A stretch of DNA of 64,000 nt, taken from Apteryx mantelli. Taxonomy: Eukaryota > Chordata > Aves > Apterygiformes > Apterygidae. The notes below the pieces were generated by a model. It was not told the DNA's origin. It made no database searches and was given only the letters and a program-made list of their open reading frames with translations. The DNA lies in the NCBI RefSeq assembly GCF_036417845.1, contig NC_089982.1, positions 43,115,684 through 43,179,683 of the forward strand. The letters are read 5' to 3'. The position numbers and the translations under genes were made by a program. Numbering within the stretch: position 1 is the first letter of the stretch; every line of letters begins with the position of its first letter. Positions 9,589 to 25,000 of this stretch are shown piece after piece.

Positions 9589-12500
9589 TGGGTGCTCAGT
9601 CTCTTTTAGGTTCATAACCTAGCTGTGTGTTCTTGTTAGGTCAGGTCTTACCATCTGGGGCGGGGGGGATATAGGACTCCTGTGAGTAATTTTACTGATA
9701 CCTGCTCTTAGGATGACTTCGACAGTGAAGCCCTAAAGAAGGACAGAGTCAGACTTCGTACGTAGAAGTGTGAGTTGTTCACGCTTAAATCTGTATGGTA
9801 GCGTGTGTAAGTTAACAAGATAAGATAATACTTCTAAAATTGTGTTCACTGTATGCAAAATTTGTATGTTAGATATAATTAACACTCACTTTTGCTGCAT
9901 CTCCAGGGCCTGCAGCTGAGGTTGTAGAAGTGTTTTTTGTAGCTACTCAGGCTGATAACAGTTAGGAGTCAGATACAAGTGAATTTCTGCAGCGTGGCAA
10001 AATGAGGCAACACCCAAAGTCAGCTATTGCTTTACGTAGTAACATACTTCAAAAACTCCAGAGTTGCATAGCAGACTTCATAGACCTGCTAGGATAATTT
10101 AACCTATTGTAATTTGTAAGCAAATTGAATGCTTTGAAAGCAACCACAACTAAGGTTCCCCAAATATGCTGATGCAAGATGGATTTACATATATTTAAAA
10201 AGTCATTTGCATTCTGCTTTTCTCTAGTCATTAGTGCTTGCTGCTTAATTTTTTATTCTATAGACCACATAAGAAAATGTTCTTGTGCCATAAAGGACAG
10301 TACACCAGGCCTCAGATCTAGATTACATATAGTTATAGTTCTATATAGATAACTCTTTATAGTCATAGCTCTGTTGATTCAATCTTCAGTGTCCACATCT
10401 TTTGGTAAGTCCCTTTCCCCTCTCTTCCCCTGCCTTTTAGGAGAGCTGGATAAATTTACCAGAAACAGAGAAATACCCTGTAAGACATTATAGGTATTCC
10501 ATGCGTATTTTAACATTCTCATAAGAATTACAGCTCATAGGAAGACATTAAGAAAGGGATCCTTTTTGCTAGTGTGCTTAGAATCGTCACGTTCCTTCGG
10601 CTTACAAAATTTCTGAAAATGGTGTGGTGCAAAATGCCGCAGAGGCAAAAAAGTACCTTTTCTTATGTGATACAATACAATGTTTCCCTTCATGAAAATA
10701 GAAATCTAGAGATAACAGTCTGATAGATGCACAGTAAGGTTATGAGTTGTTTCTGGAACCGGAGTCTCTGGTTATACCTAAAACTGCAGCCGTTTTATGC
10801 AACAAAGCAAAGTTCAGTCCTAAAGGCAGGCACCTTTAGAGCAAGGGGACTCGGTGGAAGGAGGGCCTGGGGAAACGCTGTTGTGACCGTGCTCAGGAGA
10901 AGAGGGCTGGTAAGGAAGCTATCGACATTGCACGGATTAAGTTGATGAGCTGTGCGGTTTCCTGTGTGTTTGTCTGCAGACCTTTAACCTGCATATGAAT
11001 TTTTGGTCATGCCACTTCTCCTTCTAACAAGTATCCTGGCATGCTGTAACAGCGGGATGTGATGTAACGCAGTTTCTGTGCTTCTGATGTCTCAGATATT
11101 TCCTTGTGTCTCTCTGCAGGATATTGCCCTCAGTGTTTACCATTGTGGAGTTCAAGTATAAGGCATTCTTAGTTCATCTTCCAAGATCTAATTTGCCGGA
11201 AGATGTGAAACTGGGGATATCATATTCGTTTCAATGTTAGGCTTTAAACAATCTAAGAGCACAGATGAACATTTGTATAAATCGAGTATTGCTCCAAAAA
11301 ATAAAATGCCAAATTAGGTTTAAATGGGTACTGTCAAGCTTTTCAGATTATAGCACTCACATTTATCTCTGGAGTCCCAAGATTGTTTTTTGTGCCTCTC
11401 CCCTCCCCCCCCCTTTTTTTACAACAGGTTATAATGAACCAAAGATATCTGTTGAGATACTTAGTGAGATGGGTAGAAAAAGGATTTCCCATCCTGCAGT
11501 AATTGCTTGGAGTTTGCACTAAGCTGATATTAAAGGTTTTTTGAAAGCTTTTGTTTTCTTTGCTTAAAAGAAAAGATAGGATTTTTTCTTCCCCCCAGTT
11601 AGGATATTCTCCTGAACTGTGGGAGATTAGACAACAAGTCTCTGCTTTGTTGCATATTCACGTTACTGGGGACTGGTCCAGCTGCCAGACTGCTGGCTAT
11701 GCTGACATTAGTCTCTTTTACTACTTTCTTTTAGGCATTTCACTTCCTAAAAATGATTAAATATTTGGAGAATAGGTTTGAATTTGAATTCCTTGATCTG
11801 TTGTTTTTCACTGTTGTGGGTCTTGGTCTTTGGACCAGAAATTCTGTCTTGCACTGGGGAAACTTTTCCTGAGGAGAACTTCACTGAAATGTTTACGTTC
11901 TCACAATAGTTAGAATTTGGATTTTTTTTTTTTTTAACGCAAACATTTAGTTGGGATTTTTTTTGAATTATGCATGAACTGCTTGCCTTGGAATAGAAGC
12001 TCTTCATTTTGTTTTTTCAGTAAAGTTAGAAATAAATGTCAAAAGAGTAGTAATAAAGGTGAACAATTATCTTCACAGGTTGGTAACTTGGCAGTTGATT
12101 AGCTTGCTGTTCTTTGACTACGAACAAATTCTGTTTTATATATGTGTGCCTGTTTGAGAATAAGTGAAGAGTATGAACAGTAAGATCTTCCTCATTGCTT
12201 TCATTTCTCACTCTTGTGAGAATCTAAGCAACTCATTTGGTTTCACTCCTTTTAAAAACTTTTTTTGATTTTCTGTAACAGACGTATTAGTACTTACGTC
12301 ACGCAGGTGAGGAACCTAGTTATGTATGGTATCTGTAAAGTATCTGAACAGGAAAAAGCTGAAGGTAAATGTTAAGTATAATTATTATATAGTGTCATCT
12401 GTAACTGCAATCTAACTTTTGTTCATTACTGTTGTAAAAAACACTTGTATACTTCTAGGATATTTTTAGTTTTGTATTCTGTATTCTGGCATACATGTGT

Positions 12501-15500
12501 TTTCGGCTGTAAGTATGTCAATACACAATCTGATAATATGAAAGTTCTTAAGACTTCTCATTATACATTTGAATCTGTTGCGTAACTTAAGCAGTTGAGA
12601 TCTTTTGCCTTTATATTTCAGTTATGCAGTGCATTCTGAAAGACAATGTGCAGTTTACTATTATTATAGAGGATGTACTGTTAATATCACTTGCTAGATT
12701 GACCAAGCTGTGACTATTCATGTGGTAAATGGGTGCAGTATAGGCAACTGAAACAGAAACAGGCTTTCTGAAATGGTCTGTCCCAAACAGCATCTATCCT
12801 GCTGTCGATAAACTTCTAGAGTGAATTAGACTACTGAAAAATGTAGTTTTTAAATCATATTTCCTTTTACAGTTCTCCACCATTATTTTAAGTGTTACAT
12901 AATGCCCTTTAGTGTGGTATCTCAAAAACTTTTAAAACAGATTGGTGTGAACATAAAGTTCTTTTCCTCCTCAATTCTTTACTGAAAAGATTATTTCAGT
13001 AGTGAAACTGTGGAAAAACAATACTGAAAAAATATATTTGCCATTCTAACTTTGTGAATATCCTTCCGTTCAAAAGGCCCAGTTTCATGTCCAGACTTCT
13101 TTCCGTAGGGATCTGTTTCTGAATATATTTCCAGTGTGTCAAACAAGTGACCTGCAAGGAGCAGTATTACATCACGGCAAAACAAGCCTAATTGACAAAT
13201 CTAATTGAGCTTGGAATCAGGTCCCCAGGCAAGCTAGGAAACATTGACCACACCTGGATGTCTGCCTTATGTCATTCTTACTGCCCCTCTGGAAAACAAG
13301 GCTGATAGGCTTATGACATAATTCCTTTCACTTCTTTTTTGGAGAGAAAGGGTCACGTCTGTGGTGCAGGGTATTGACAGAAGGGCTGTAAAATGGAAGA
13401 GCCAACTTCTGGCTTTCACAGGCACAGGGGATGTTGTGGAGGAAAATGGACTTTTTTTTTTCCTTCTGGATGCATTGCGGTACTCTAAATTTAATAACAA
13501 TGAACAAGCTAAACAAGGGGAGAAATCTCTATGCTTTGTTTATAGAATGTATATTTATTCTTAAACTGAAATAGGTTTTTATAGTCTAGCTTTAGACTGA
13601 TGAAAAATAGGTTTACAGAATGTTGAAAATGTTATGGTTATACAGCATTCTGTATTTTTAGCATATCTGAAGGGTAGATGATTCTCAGAATATTCCAGAG
13701 CAAACCTAAGCTCTGGGATTTCAAAGCTTTCAGTAGCATGGGCAGCATTTCATAATATTTTTCTGACTTTTCTTAGCCTCCTTATGGTCTGTCTAGTCTA
13801 CTTGGTCCTAGTTGTTATTGAATGAAGTCCGGTCCTTCCACTCATGATCACAAACAACCTCTCTTCACCATCCTAGTACATCCCTGCAAAGCTGTAACAA
13901 CTGCAAGTGTGACTAGGGAAGTCTTTGGGTACTTTTAGCTCCCTCTTCCTAGGATAATGTTTTTTTTTCTTTGCTAAAGAAAGCAAATGATAGTAGTTAA
14001 TCTTTTAATGTATGTTTATTCTTCATCACCTTACTCGTCTTCTGGTTTTTTCCTGGATCATCTCTAAACATACTTCACTGTTCCTATGAAAAGCTTCCTT
14101 GTTTCTTGGTTATTCTTCTCCACTGAATGGACTTTCAGCTTTTCCCTGTGCTGTCTGTCCAGTCACTTTGTCCTCCTCTTGTGCTTGACCTGTTCTTTTC
14201 TTGCTTGCAGGTTGGCAATTCTCTCCAAGTATAACTTCTAGCTCCTCATCAGGCTTTCTGTAGAATTATCCTCTGCTGCAAGAAGTTATGCTGGCTCATA
14301 TACCTTGTTTCTCTTTGCTAGTTCTGAAGCAAAGAAATGGGCCACCTCTGCCCACAGCTGGAAATGGAGGAGGATTGGGCTGTACATGACCAGCATGTCT
14401 CAGGGGCATAGCATCTACTTGCTTAGTGGGCTGTTGGTGATCAATTAAACAGTTCATGGAAAACCCTGAAGTATCCAACTACAAATATTTGTATGGAACA
14501 CATACATGAACCTTCTGTTGCTGTTGGATGCGTGTCCATAAATATCAAGATCTGAAGTGGAGACTGTCCTTGCTGAGCAATTGAAATAACAGTACTAGAA
14601 GTACTTTAATATAAAGCTAGTATGAATAATAATAGACTAGGACAGGTTGAGATGGGGAATGTAAATGTAGAGGCAGGGCCAGGGACATGTGGGGAGTTTC
14701 TGTGTGCAACCCTGAGCAGGTGTGCAACCTGAGTGAGTGGCTGCACTTGCAGATTGCTGCAGAGGCAGTTCTTACTCATACAGATAATCTCTTTTTTTTT
14801 TTTGTTGGGATTTCTGCCCAAGTAATGGCCTGCAAGTGCAAATTTTGAGTGACAATAAATCTGTGAGTATCAGATGCTTGAGAATATTTGAGCATAATCA
14901 GAGAGCTCTTACAGAGCAATAATACTCCAAAATGTAGGTTTGTGGGTTTTTCCTTCAATATTTAAAAACAGTGACTGTCAAGACCTAAACAGCATAAAAT
15001 CAATTTTATTCTAAAATAGCTCCTAATTTTCTTTTCTTGAGGTATGTGAAATACGATGCATCAGGGGATGCGTAGTGTGTATTTAACCAACTTCTTTGCT
15101 ATATATACTTTATGGAGGTGAAGTCTATTGACAAGAAGACCAATAACTGACTACAAATTGATTTTGAAATTTTATAGGCATTGATGAATTGCAGAATTTT
15201 ATTTCATGCAATTCCTGGTCTGAGGGGTTCTTTTAGTCATTTAAAACACATGAATGTTCTTATCAACGATTCCTGTTACTTGAAACACTAGGAATTTAAG
15301 CATAAATATATTTTTTTATGCAAGTTACATGGGAGTTTTAATTTTAAAGTAGCCATAAATCATGCTTAAAATGTTGGTGCAATCCAGCAGAATAAAGTTC
15401 AGCTCTGCTGTGACTGTCACTGTCAGTCTAAAGGTACATCTCATCAGGATTCAGACCAACAGAGGTCTCTGGATTAGTATTCTACTATGTCATTGACCAA

Positions 15501-16411
15501 GTATTGAATTTTTAATATTACAGTAAGGAATGATGAATATTGAAACTCTTATCTAATCAGCAAATAGTCATCAAAATCAGGACACAAAAATGCAAAAGAA
15601 ATATGTTTAAACTTTCAGTGCAACTGAATCTGGATTTGAAAAATAGCTATTTTGCTACCTGGATGAATTTCAGCCTTTTTCCTACAAAATTGAAAAGGCA
15701 AAGAGATTCCTGTGCTTAAAAGGTGCTAGTACCTCTTCAGCCACATTGTAGTCCTTGGATATTGGAAAATATATTATGTAGTTTAAATATCTTGGAAGAA
15801 ATGGTGGGGCATGTACATCAGCTGAGAGTAAAGTATCTAAGGAGCTGTACATATGGATTACTTTATTCTGATGTTAGTAGCAATAGTTAAACATCTCCCT
15901 AGTAACACCTCTAACTGTTACCAAAGAAAAGAGCACATTTTATTGGTGTCTAACATTTTAATAGATGTTAGGTGCATTCTTGAAGTCATGGGAATCTTGT
16001 CCCACTGAAGATCTAAAATTTTACCACTTCCCGCAATAAAGTAGAAGGAATTCTCAACAGGGCACATCAATTCTAGAAATAGTGGCCAAGACACAGAGTT
16101 TCTGTATCTTTCCAGATGATGTGCTCAGATAAGAGAGGAAAATCATTTCAGATGGTCCTTACATAATATCCAGATTTATTTAAACAGTTTAACTTGCACA
16201 GCCAATTATATTTGCTTTCATGAAGAGTAGTTTTAGAACAACTCTGCGGGTGTGAGAACATGATGATGAACTGCCCAATTTCTCCATCTGGTAAAATGTC
16301 TTTATAACAAATTTGCCTGCATCTTCATTTTTTACTTATACCACCAAATATACTTTTACCCCTTACTCAACATTTCTCCTATCATTGTACTCTTACCTCT
16401 TTTTTTTCTTG

Positions 16412-16436
16412 TTTTTTTTTTTTTGGGGGGGGGGGG
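16412..16436 (+). repeat. T13-G12 homopolymer junction
   Basis: Thirteen T residues run straight into twelve G residues. The T-rich stretch begins earlier, near 16,400. Error-prone for sequencing and replication, so the exact lengths may be unreliable. Confidence 0.85.
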
Positions 16437-19400
16437 AAGCTTAAGCTTAGTTACTTGAAAACTGTTTCCATATTTATAATTAACTGTGTACATCCCTTGT
16501 AAAGGTGTATATACATATAGATATACATAACTGATAAGTTCGGTATTTTCTGTCCAGGCAATCTGCTTAGCCCTCTTCTGACTAAGAGCATTGTGTGTTC
16601 CAGTCCAGAACTGCCAGCGTCATTACAAAGACATATTACACACGTTTTTGTGGTCATCTTCATTTTAATACCAAGATCTTTAATCTGTCTATTTACCCTA
16701 TCTTGTCATCATAAAAGCTGCTTCTTCTTTCTCTAAGCATGCAGCTAAAAAAGAATGGATTCAGAACTAAATTCTAGAATCCTTATTTAGTTGTTACTGA
16801 TATGCCTTAATGACATTGTTTTGAATACCAATATAATCTTTCATGCTGTAAAAGGAATTTATATTAAAAAAAACACCCTCAGACAAAAAAGCCTAAAGCC
16901 ATAAATAACTAATGAACCAGATTCATACTGATATGTGTTTTATTCCCTAAAGGTTCACTGAAATAATTAAGGTTACTGGAAAACTATTTAATGGAAAAGG
17001 ATTAAAAAAAGTCCACCTTCAAAAACAGAAAATTAAAGAGAAAGGACATGATAAACACATACAATATACAAAATTGTACAAGAAAAAATAAGATTTTTGC
17101 TTCTGCTCTTAGTGTTTTGTTAAATTGCAAAGTGGTGAATTCAGAACTGAGACACTGAGATGTGGTTTTTTTTTTTTCTTTTACACAACTTTTAGATTGA
17201 AAGTCTGCTATAGGACGTTATTGAGGCAGTGTTAAGATAGGGGATTTAACATTTAGATTGATAGCAGGAATATCCAGACCTCTTATAATTAACAGTGATA
17301 GCATTTTCAAGTGGATATTAAACTTCAAGCTTCAGAGTTTAAGCCAGTCTTTAGCAGCTAGAAACCAGGATGAGCCTTAACGTGTGGCAAGATTATCCTT
17401 GTCCACCTACTGCAGATTCTTGTTTCTTTCTCTGAAGCAGCTGGTAGTGACTGCTGTCAGAGACAGGACCTTGGATATGCTCCAGGGTTGCAGTTCCTTT
17501 GTTCCTCAGCCCTTCCCAAATGCTATTTCAGAAACTCAGGCCTTGTAGCATGCCCAAAAGATGAATGCAGTTTGGCTATTTTGGGAAGTGAATGAAATTC
17601 AAAGCCCACTGTGACCATACATGCATCAAACAACTGTATTTCATGAAAATGAATTTGTGCAAACACAAAAAAAACCCCATTTACCTAATGTATATAGATT
17701 TGTATGGATCCAATGGAGCACTTACATGCTTATCTTTAAACACATGTGTAAGGTCAGTAATATACATGCTTGTCTGAATACCTAAGGAAGCATTACTGAA
17801 TCACAGAGGTATGTAGAAGTATCTGTATAGGATCTTTAAAGTTGCATATACTGATTATGTGGGCGTATTTTTTTGTTTACGCTGGGAAACACCATGTTTA
17901 TCTGTATATTGAGCCTAATCTAAAGTCTATTGAACACAGTAGGAATGCTTGCAGTTACTTTAGAGATAATATTTATAGGTAAATAAGTAATAAGGTGTAG
18001 AGTTGACTAATTTACTCCTGTGTATTTCATCTGTGACTTACTTGCATTCATGTGTTCGCATGTTTTTCAAGCACATTAGTGAAGGCAGTTGGATTTTTGC
18101 CCCAGTATTTCTATAGTTGTCATCACTATTGCAGTAGTATCATGAAATCTTACATTCAGTGACCTTGTGATTGCAGGTTCTTTCTTGCTGGACCGGGGTG
18201 TGAAAAAAATCCAGCAGCTTGCAAGAGCATCTGATTTTTTTTTTCCCCTGCCCCCTCATAAGAAGCCTCAGGATAAAATTGGATTTAGATTACTGCAAAT
18301 GTTTCTCAATCTTTAGAGATAGGTTTCTTCTTGTCATAGCTGACTACTTTATTAGTTGTTCGACGTGATGAATGGCTAAAGACTGATGAATATGGTGGTT
18401 GCAATTGCACGTGAAGTTCCTTGTCTGTGTAATTTCAAGAAATGAAAAGTCAAAAATAAGCCATTTGTGACAAAATATTGCAGGTATATGATACTAGTGT
18501 CAATATAGTTTTAATGATATCAGCCAAATCATGCACCATGACAAACATTGAATCTCTCTTTACTAATTTGTATTACCTCAAAATTAAAATATTTCCTGAT
18601 TCAGTGTAACGCAGGGGCTGTTAGAAGCAAAGGTGATCTTGGAAAACCAGGGGAAGGAATTTGGAGGAACAGCTATACTAGTATTTCCATTGATTTAGTA
18701 ACTGGAAGAATTAGTTAAATTAGTTAAAAATAAAGAGAGCAGAAAAAGTGTATCTTTTCCTAAAACTTCATGTAGTTTGTCTTGAGTGCAAAAAACTCTA
18801 GATTGCAGTATAGGCATAAGTATCTTTATGGGATAGTCTAACTCAATGCAAAACCTGCATTTAACCACATAGTGGGCTGCTTTTGTGTTTCTCAAACTTC
18901 TACTTTCTTTCTGCTGTTGTCTGAGTGTGTTTCTTAAACTTTAATCATGTCCTGAGTGAAAACTGCAGATGACAAATGAGGCTAGACTGAGGATTCTTGT
19001 TTGAAGAAAGTCCTTTACTTGGCTTTAGTCATGGAGTTTTCTGGAATTGTTTAGCAGGGAAATGAAGGAGAGAAATCTTTGCCCATCATGAAAAGGTTTT
19101 CCTTTTATATCTCATAGATCCCTTGATCCCTGATACACTTAAGAAGTATGGGAGAGGTTGAGCTGAGAGAGGACAGGAGAGGTATTTCTTTTTTTTTCAT
19201 CCTTTATCTGCATTCTTAGGGATGAAACCTTTTCACACGTGGAGTATGGATGAAAATACAGAGATTTGATTGGGGCTCTTTGGAAGTTTTCATTCATAGT
19301 ATCTCTATCTTGGAAGCAGCCGAATTAAGTGTGAATTGTAGTACTGATGGTGTTAGGTTCACAGTCATTATATCTATTGCAGTGAAACTTGGGTCAGAGA

Positions 19401-19939
19401 AAACTTATAACATAGGTCCTTTTTTGTGTTATGGAAAAGCGCTAAAATATGGAGACATCTCCCTGATAAAAACCTGCATTTATGGAGATATGCAAGTCTT
19501 GAGGGAGTCAGAGCTGTGCTAGAAAGAAATGCATGCTATTTTACAGTGATTAGAGTCAATAGTGCATACAGCCAGCTAAAGTCATAATGATTTTTTTTAA
19601 CTTGGACAAAATTATATTTTGTTTTTTTTGAGATGAAAAAAAATGCCCATTAGTTTTATTTGGAGTATGGTACAGAATTCTATCACATATACTATATTTA
19701 TGATGATTCTTTGGTCTAGTCGTGCTAGTCCCAAGGATGTATAGGAAGTCAAAGGCTTCCTGAATTATTTGGGAAGACCTGATTGTAAATCTAAACCTTT
19801 CCTGTGTCTTCCCTAAGTATGAACAAGTTCAAGCTAAAGGCCTTAAGGAAAAAAAATAATAAAAAAAAATAATAATACAAATTTCTAACTACATAAGTTT
19901 TTAGACGGAGGAGAATCATGTACTCTGCTTTGGCTTCAT

Positions 19940-19961
19940 TGACCTAAAATGTTTTAGGTCA
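19940..19961. repeat. Perfect 10-bp palindrome with everted AGGTCA half-sites
   Basis: TGACCTAAAA (19,940-19,949) and TTTTAGGTCA (19,952-19,961) are exact reverse complements around a 2-base spacer. A second pair, CTTCA at 19,934-19,938 and TGAAG at 19,968-19,972, extends an imperfect hairpin. The arms end in the nuclear-receptor half-site AGGTCA, arranged as an everted repeat with a 10-base gap. Receptor binding is speculative. Confidence 0.8.
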
Positions 19962-22048
19962 TATCAGTGAAGTTCTCTTCTGTTCTCCTTCTGATGAGCA
20001 GATACCACAGAAACCGGGAAGGATCTAGATAAGATTTTGAAGCCACTTGCATGTGCTAAAGAAACAAATTAACATCCTCATTCTTCTGTGCTAATCGATT
20101 CTGATTCCTTTTAGTTCTTTATGGCTGCTCTGATATCAAGATAAATGCTTTCAACAGCTGGCCATCCACTGCGAAGGAGCATGTGCATGTGCTGACAGGA
20201 TCTCAGAAAGGTGCCCATGTGCTCCTGCGCTGACACAGCTACAGCGTGGGACCAGTCGCTCCCCCAGCGCACCGCCAGCCAGTGCAGCATTCCTGCCTCC
20301 TGTCTTCATAGTCTGTTTTGGATTTTGTTCTTCTTCCTGTTTGTCTGACAAGCCACAAAGGTGCCTGTGTTTCAGGCTGGTACTTGTAATTGCTAGGTAC
20401 TCAAACTAGTCATCTGGAATAAACGGGCATCTGCATGGGTCATCTACCAGGGGAACCCAAGTAACCAGGTTGAAAATTGAGATGCAGAAGAGATGTAAAT
20501 TATCCTGTGCTTAGCTCTGTGCAGCTGTAGATAGGCTGCTTCCAGTATGAACTTCTGAGTGCATTTTGACTGGAGATCAAAACGCTCTCTGTATTCAGAC
20601 ACTGCTAAGGTAGTAACTTTTAATTAAAACAATGATAGGCGTATCAAAACTCCTGGTGGTATTTTGTTACGACATGTCATTCAGATAAATATGGATGAAT
20701 TGTCCTAACACAGATCTTTTATTTCTACTTTGGCATGCTGCTTTAGATTGTTCACTGGCTGTAAAATGCCTAGTAAAATGCTATGGTTTATTAAGACTGT
20801 ATCTCAAAGTTAGATTTCCATTTTCTCTGTTAGGCTGGTCTAAGAAAAGATAGCCTTTCCTTGCAAACCTTGATTTTTTCATCTCTTGGGACCACCATAG
20901 CTACAATAACACTATCTAGCATGTTCATTCATTTACGTTTATCTCCATTCCTGCCACACAAGGTAAGGCAGATGAGATGTAGAAGAACCTGCATCAGTGA
21001 TGTTCTTGGCCCTAGATTGTGTTAGCTGGGCTGTGGTGTGGACTGTACAGTAGGGAGCTCTGCCCGGGGCAGTGATCCACAGCAACCAATGAAGGTATTT
21101 CTTTCTTTTATGATAAAGTAGTGTCCTCATTTTTTTTTAATTGATTTGTGTTTCTTGAGACGTTTACTCGGGAATAAAACAATTAGTTGCTGTTCATAAA
21201 TGATGCAGAAGCAGATATAGTAGTCATTGCAGTTTTAACTGGGCGCTTTGAATTGGATGCAAATGAAAACTCATTTAAAATGCTTTTTTCTGTTACTCCC
21301 CATCTAGAGTGAGAAATTATATAGGAAGATGTTGTAGCAAGGGCGAGCATAGAGGAACTGTTGCGAGTTGTGAGCCAAAGTACATCATTAGGAACACTCC
21401 TGTTATCTGGAAGTCTGACTTCCTGTCTCAGTTTCCTTGTGGGTCTCAGTGAATGGCAGAAGAAATGGAACACCTTCCTGCTTGGCCAAAAACTCTGCTA
21501 AATTACTCCTTTGGCCGCGTGCCATGCCGTGCTTGGGAACACATCCTGCAGCTCCCCCCTGAGTCTGGAGGGTACTCGTTACAGTTCCTAGAGGCCAGCG
21601 GAGCAAATGTCAGAAAGCCCTGTAGCAGGGAGAAAGGCCTAGCCTTTCGCACCGTGGGACCGAAGGTTGTAATGCAGGCATCTTTTTGTGCATTCAAGCA
21701 CTTTTTGTGCTAGGGAGGAGGGGTAGGTGCATTGATGTTTGTGAATGTAAACTTCCACAGGAATTAAGGAGTGTTAAAGAACTGGAGTATGCTATGGTGC
21801 AGGATTTTCATGTAGGTGTAAATTCTTTTAATACAATGAAAAATAGTACAGTGTGCCTTACAGAGAGTACCAAAGTGTATTTAAAATGAGGTCTTTTAAA
21901 CCAGCATTCAGTTCAATAACTATTTTCCTGTTTTTTCCTCAAGGCTGTATATCATGTGAATTGGTATACATGCTGAAGTTCTAAATATAGTTTTATTGTA
22001 GAGTATAAAAATAGTGTAATATAGAATTTTTGTATGCCTCTTAAAAAA

Positions 22049-22062
22049 ATATATATATATAT
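22049..22062 (+). repeat. (AT)n microsatellite
   Basis: Seven perfect AT units directly after an A-rich stretch. Confidence 0.9.
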
Positions 22063-25000
22063 GGTGGAACATAAGTCACAAACATCCTATTAAGTGGTAA
22101 TTCCATATATGATGCATCTTTCTTGTTCTGTGTACAGATGAGGATTTTAAAATCATTTTCCTTTTATTATTTGTTGTCTCCCCTATATTTTCGCTAACAT
22201 ATCCATTAAAAACCAAAACATTCAGAATCTTAGCTCTAAATTAAATTAAAGCCACAGCACCAAACTTTCCATTCAGATGATAGCTTCTATATTTTTCACT
22301 TTACCTACATTTGACATGGAAGAAATTTACAGCTGTCTCAAAGGAAACTTAGTGAAATTTTCTATACAGCATTTCCTAATAGTCTTTCTCTATAATAGAA
22401 GAGATATTGGGACAGTGTTTAATAATTTTTGGCCTATTTCGTCATATGTATCCAAGACAAAAACAGTTTCTGATTCACAGGAAATGGTTGGCACTGTTAG
22501 AATTTGGTAGCCGTCTTGCTTCAGTCCTCCTTGTAAAGGCAACTAAGCCTTTCCTGACCGGAGCTCCTCTGGGCTGCTGGCTAGTGCTCCCCATGCTGAT
22601 CCCTGCCCAATGTGGGGCTCAGCCCTGGGGAGGCTGACGAGGTGGAGGTTTCTGTGAGCCGCCTGCAGGAAGGTGGAAGGAAAGGGGCTGAGGCTGAGAC
22701 TACGCTGCAGTATCATTTTGTGGGGGCAACTTTTTGATATTTAGGTCCTGGTTTTGGAAAGCTGGAAGTTGGCAAGTCTGTTATTCCCAGTGCTCTTTCC
22801 CCCCGGCGAATCCATTTTGCCCTTTGTATTGCTACTGAGTCAGTTCTGTGCTTGCTGTGCTTTCCCATGTTTCCTCTTCATTCAGAGGAACAGGGAGAAG
22901 AGGTTCCTGTTCCTCTGGCTGCAGCTCTCAAGAGAGACACTGGTGAGAAGCCAATGACTTTCTCATCTTTTGGGAATGTTGCACGAAATGTAAGATTTTA
23001 ACTAATATATTGGGGGAATGTTGATTGTTAATGCAGCAGTATTGTCAGTGTCCCCAGTTAAAAATGTGGCCATTTTAAAAATGTGGCAAATAGTGCCATG
23101 TAATAAATGAAGAAATGCATCTCCTTTATTAGACTTTTGAGCTCCAAGGAGAGGGACTTCAATGGTGCAGAGGGCAACATACATGAATATATGTGCATAT
23201 AAAACATATACATATGGTTTTTAAAGTCTGTGTCAGAAAAAGATAGAAACTAAATTTTAAGGATACCTGCATCATTGGACAGTAAATTTGGTGAGTAATT
23301 AAGCATTGTAAGCTTGAATATTTATGGTCAGATCAGTTTCTGTACATCTTTTAATCATAACAACAAAATAGGTATTACTGTATAATGTAGTTAAAATTGC
23401 TCAGGGAGAATAATAAAATTATGCTTTTGGTTATAGATTTGAAAAAATATTTTTGCCAAATATAAAACAACTGATCAGATAGCATACAAAATGTTGTCTT
23501 GAAGTATATATGATGCAAGTTTATAAAGTCAAAGTAACTGCGTTGTTCACACTTTGCTTCTTGCAGAAGCAAGAACAGCCTTTTCGGGAAGGGTCAAATT
23601 CAGCTCTGTTATAATCCCATGCAATTTGTTGTCTTCAGTGGAGTTCTGTCCCTGATTTTACCCAACAACTGGGTTTGGTTAAGGAACACACTACATTGTC
23701 AGTATAGCATATTTTTTTTCTTAAATGGTAACTGATAGAGAATTTAGTAATACGTTTTCTTGTAGCAAGGACTATATTGCTTCTGTGTTCTTTGACTCCT
23801 CTCTTTTCTGCACATATATTGTTTTGTAAGAGAGGCTCTTCTCGCCTCTTGTTGCCATTCAAAAGAATTCCTGTAGTTAAACATAGATGTTCGTTGTGGA
23901 AGAAAATACAAGCTAACAAATTCTGCCATTGGGTGCACAGAGCAAAATTTGTCTTAACTATATGTATTATTTTCATCCTGACTGTCGAAGCATGGATTTG
24001 GGTCCATTATTAAATGTTTACCTTTCAGCCAAATTTATAAAGATGTTAAATGATTGGCCTGTTATGTTTTAGCAATATTGCACATGGTCATATTATTTAG
24101 CTCTTTAATTTCTGTATTCAATATGACACATTTATCTGATGATACTGTATTATATCTGTGGTTAAACTTAGGCTTTTGCTTTCCTGTGTTCATGCCTTTT
24201 TCAGAACAGTTGCTAATACTCTGTGAAATAAAGCCTGCAAAGAGAATCTTTAGATCAGTTTTCTTACATAATATAGAAATTCATAGCTCTTCAGTAAACG
24301 CACGGCACTATAAATCTGAAATGAATTAGTACATCTGTATATATATTGGCCTGTGGATTGATTGTTTTTTATTTTTGGAATATAACTTAAAAAAACCCCC
24401 AAAACTTAGTGCACCAAAAAATAGCACATAGTACGTCTTGAGGAAAGCCCATCAATACCTTACAGGCTTGCGGAAGCGTAATTGAGGTAAAAGTATTCCT
24501 AAGGAGGGCTGCTTGAGGGAGGCTGTTGAAGTTTGGCCTGACTGGAGCCGTCAAGCTTGTATTCAGCAGATAAGTTTATAGAGTAGTAAGAAGTTGGATA
24601 ATTCTAAACTGATTGTTTTGGTTGTTGCTTATATAAATTACATTGACTTTTCATTTTTATGTGTATGGATAACAATTTTTTTTTTTTGTTTCTATATCTT
24701 CAGCTTAGACTTAGGGTACTTAATGTACTAAAATATTTGCAAGTTTTGGTTGTATATCATTTATACTGTGAACATACTCGGTTACAAAGAAACTTCATTC
24801 TCTTTCGATGAGTCCCATTAGGGCCAATTAAAACTGGGGGTGCTGGGACACCTAGCTGTAGTATATGTTGACACAGAGACAGTTTGATAGACAAACTGTG
24901 ACCTGAAGAAGTGCATGAACTTCAGTTTTCATTGTGAAGATTTTATGGAATTTGGTAATATAAATGAAAAATGGGAAATTGCTCTCATTATTTGTTCTAG

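Noticed and set aside
11119..11145. 'tctctgcag' followed by GATATTGCCCTC, resembling an acceptor plus the D-I-A-L of the tolloid second exon
   Set aside because: The preceding AVFWG codons are absent, the continuation (SVYHCGVQV) does not match tolloid, and a bare 12-base agreement is expected by chance.
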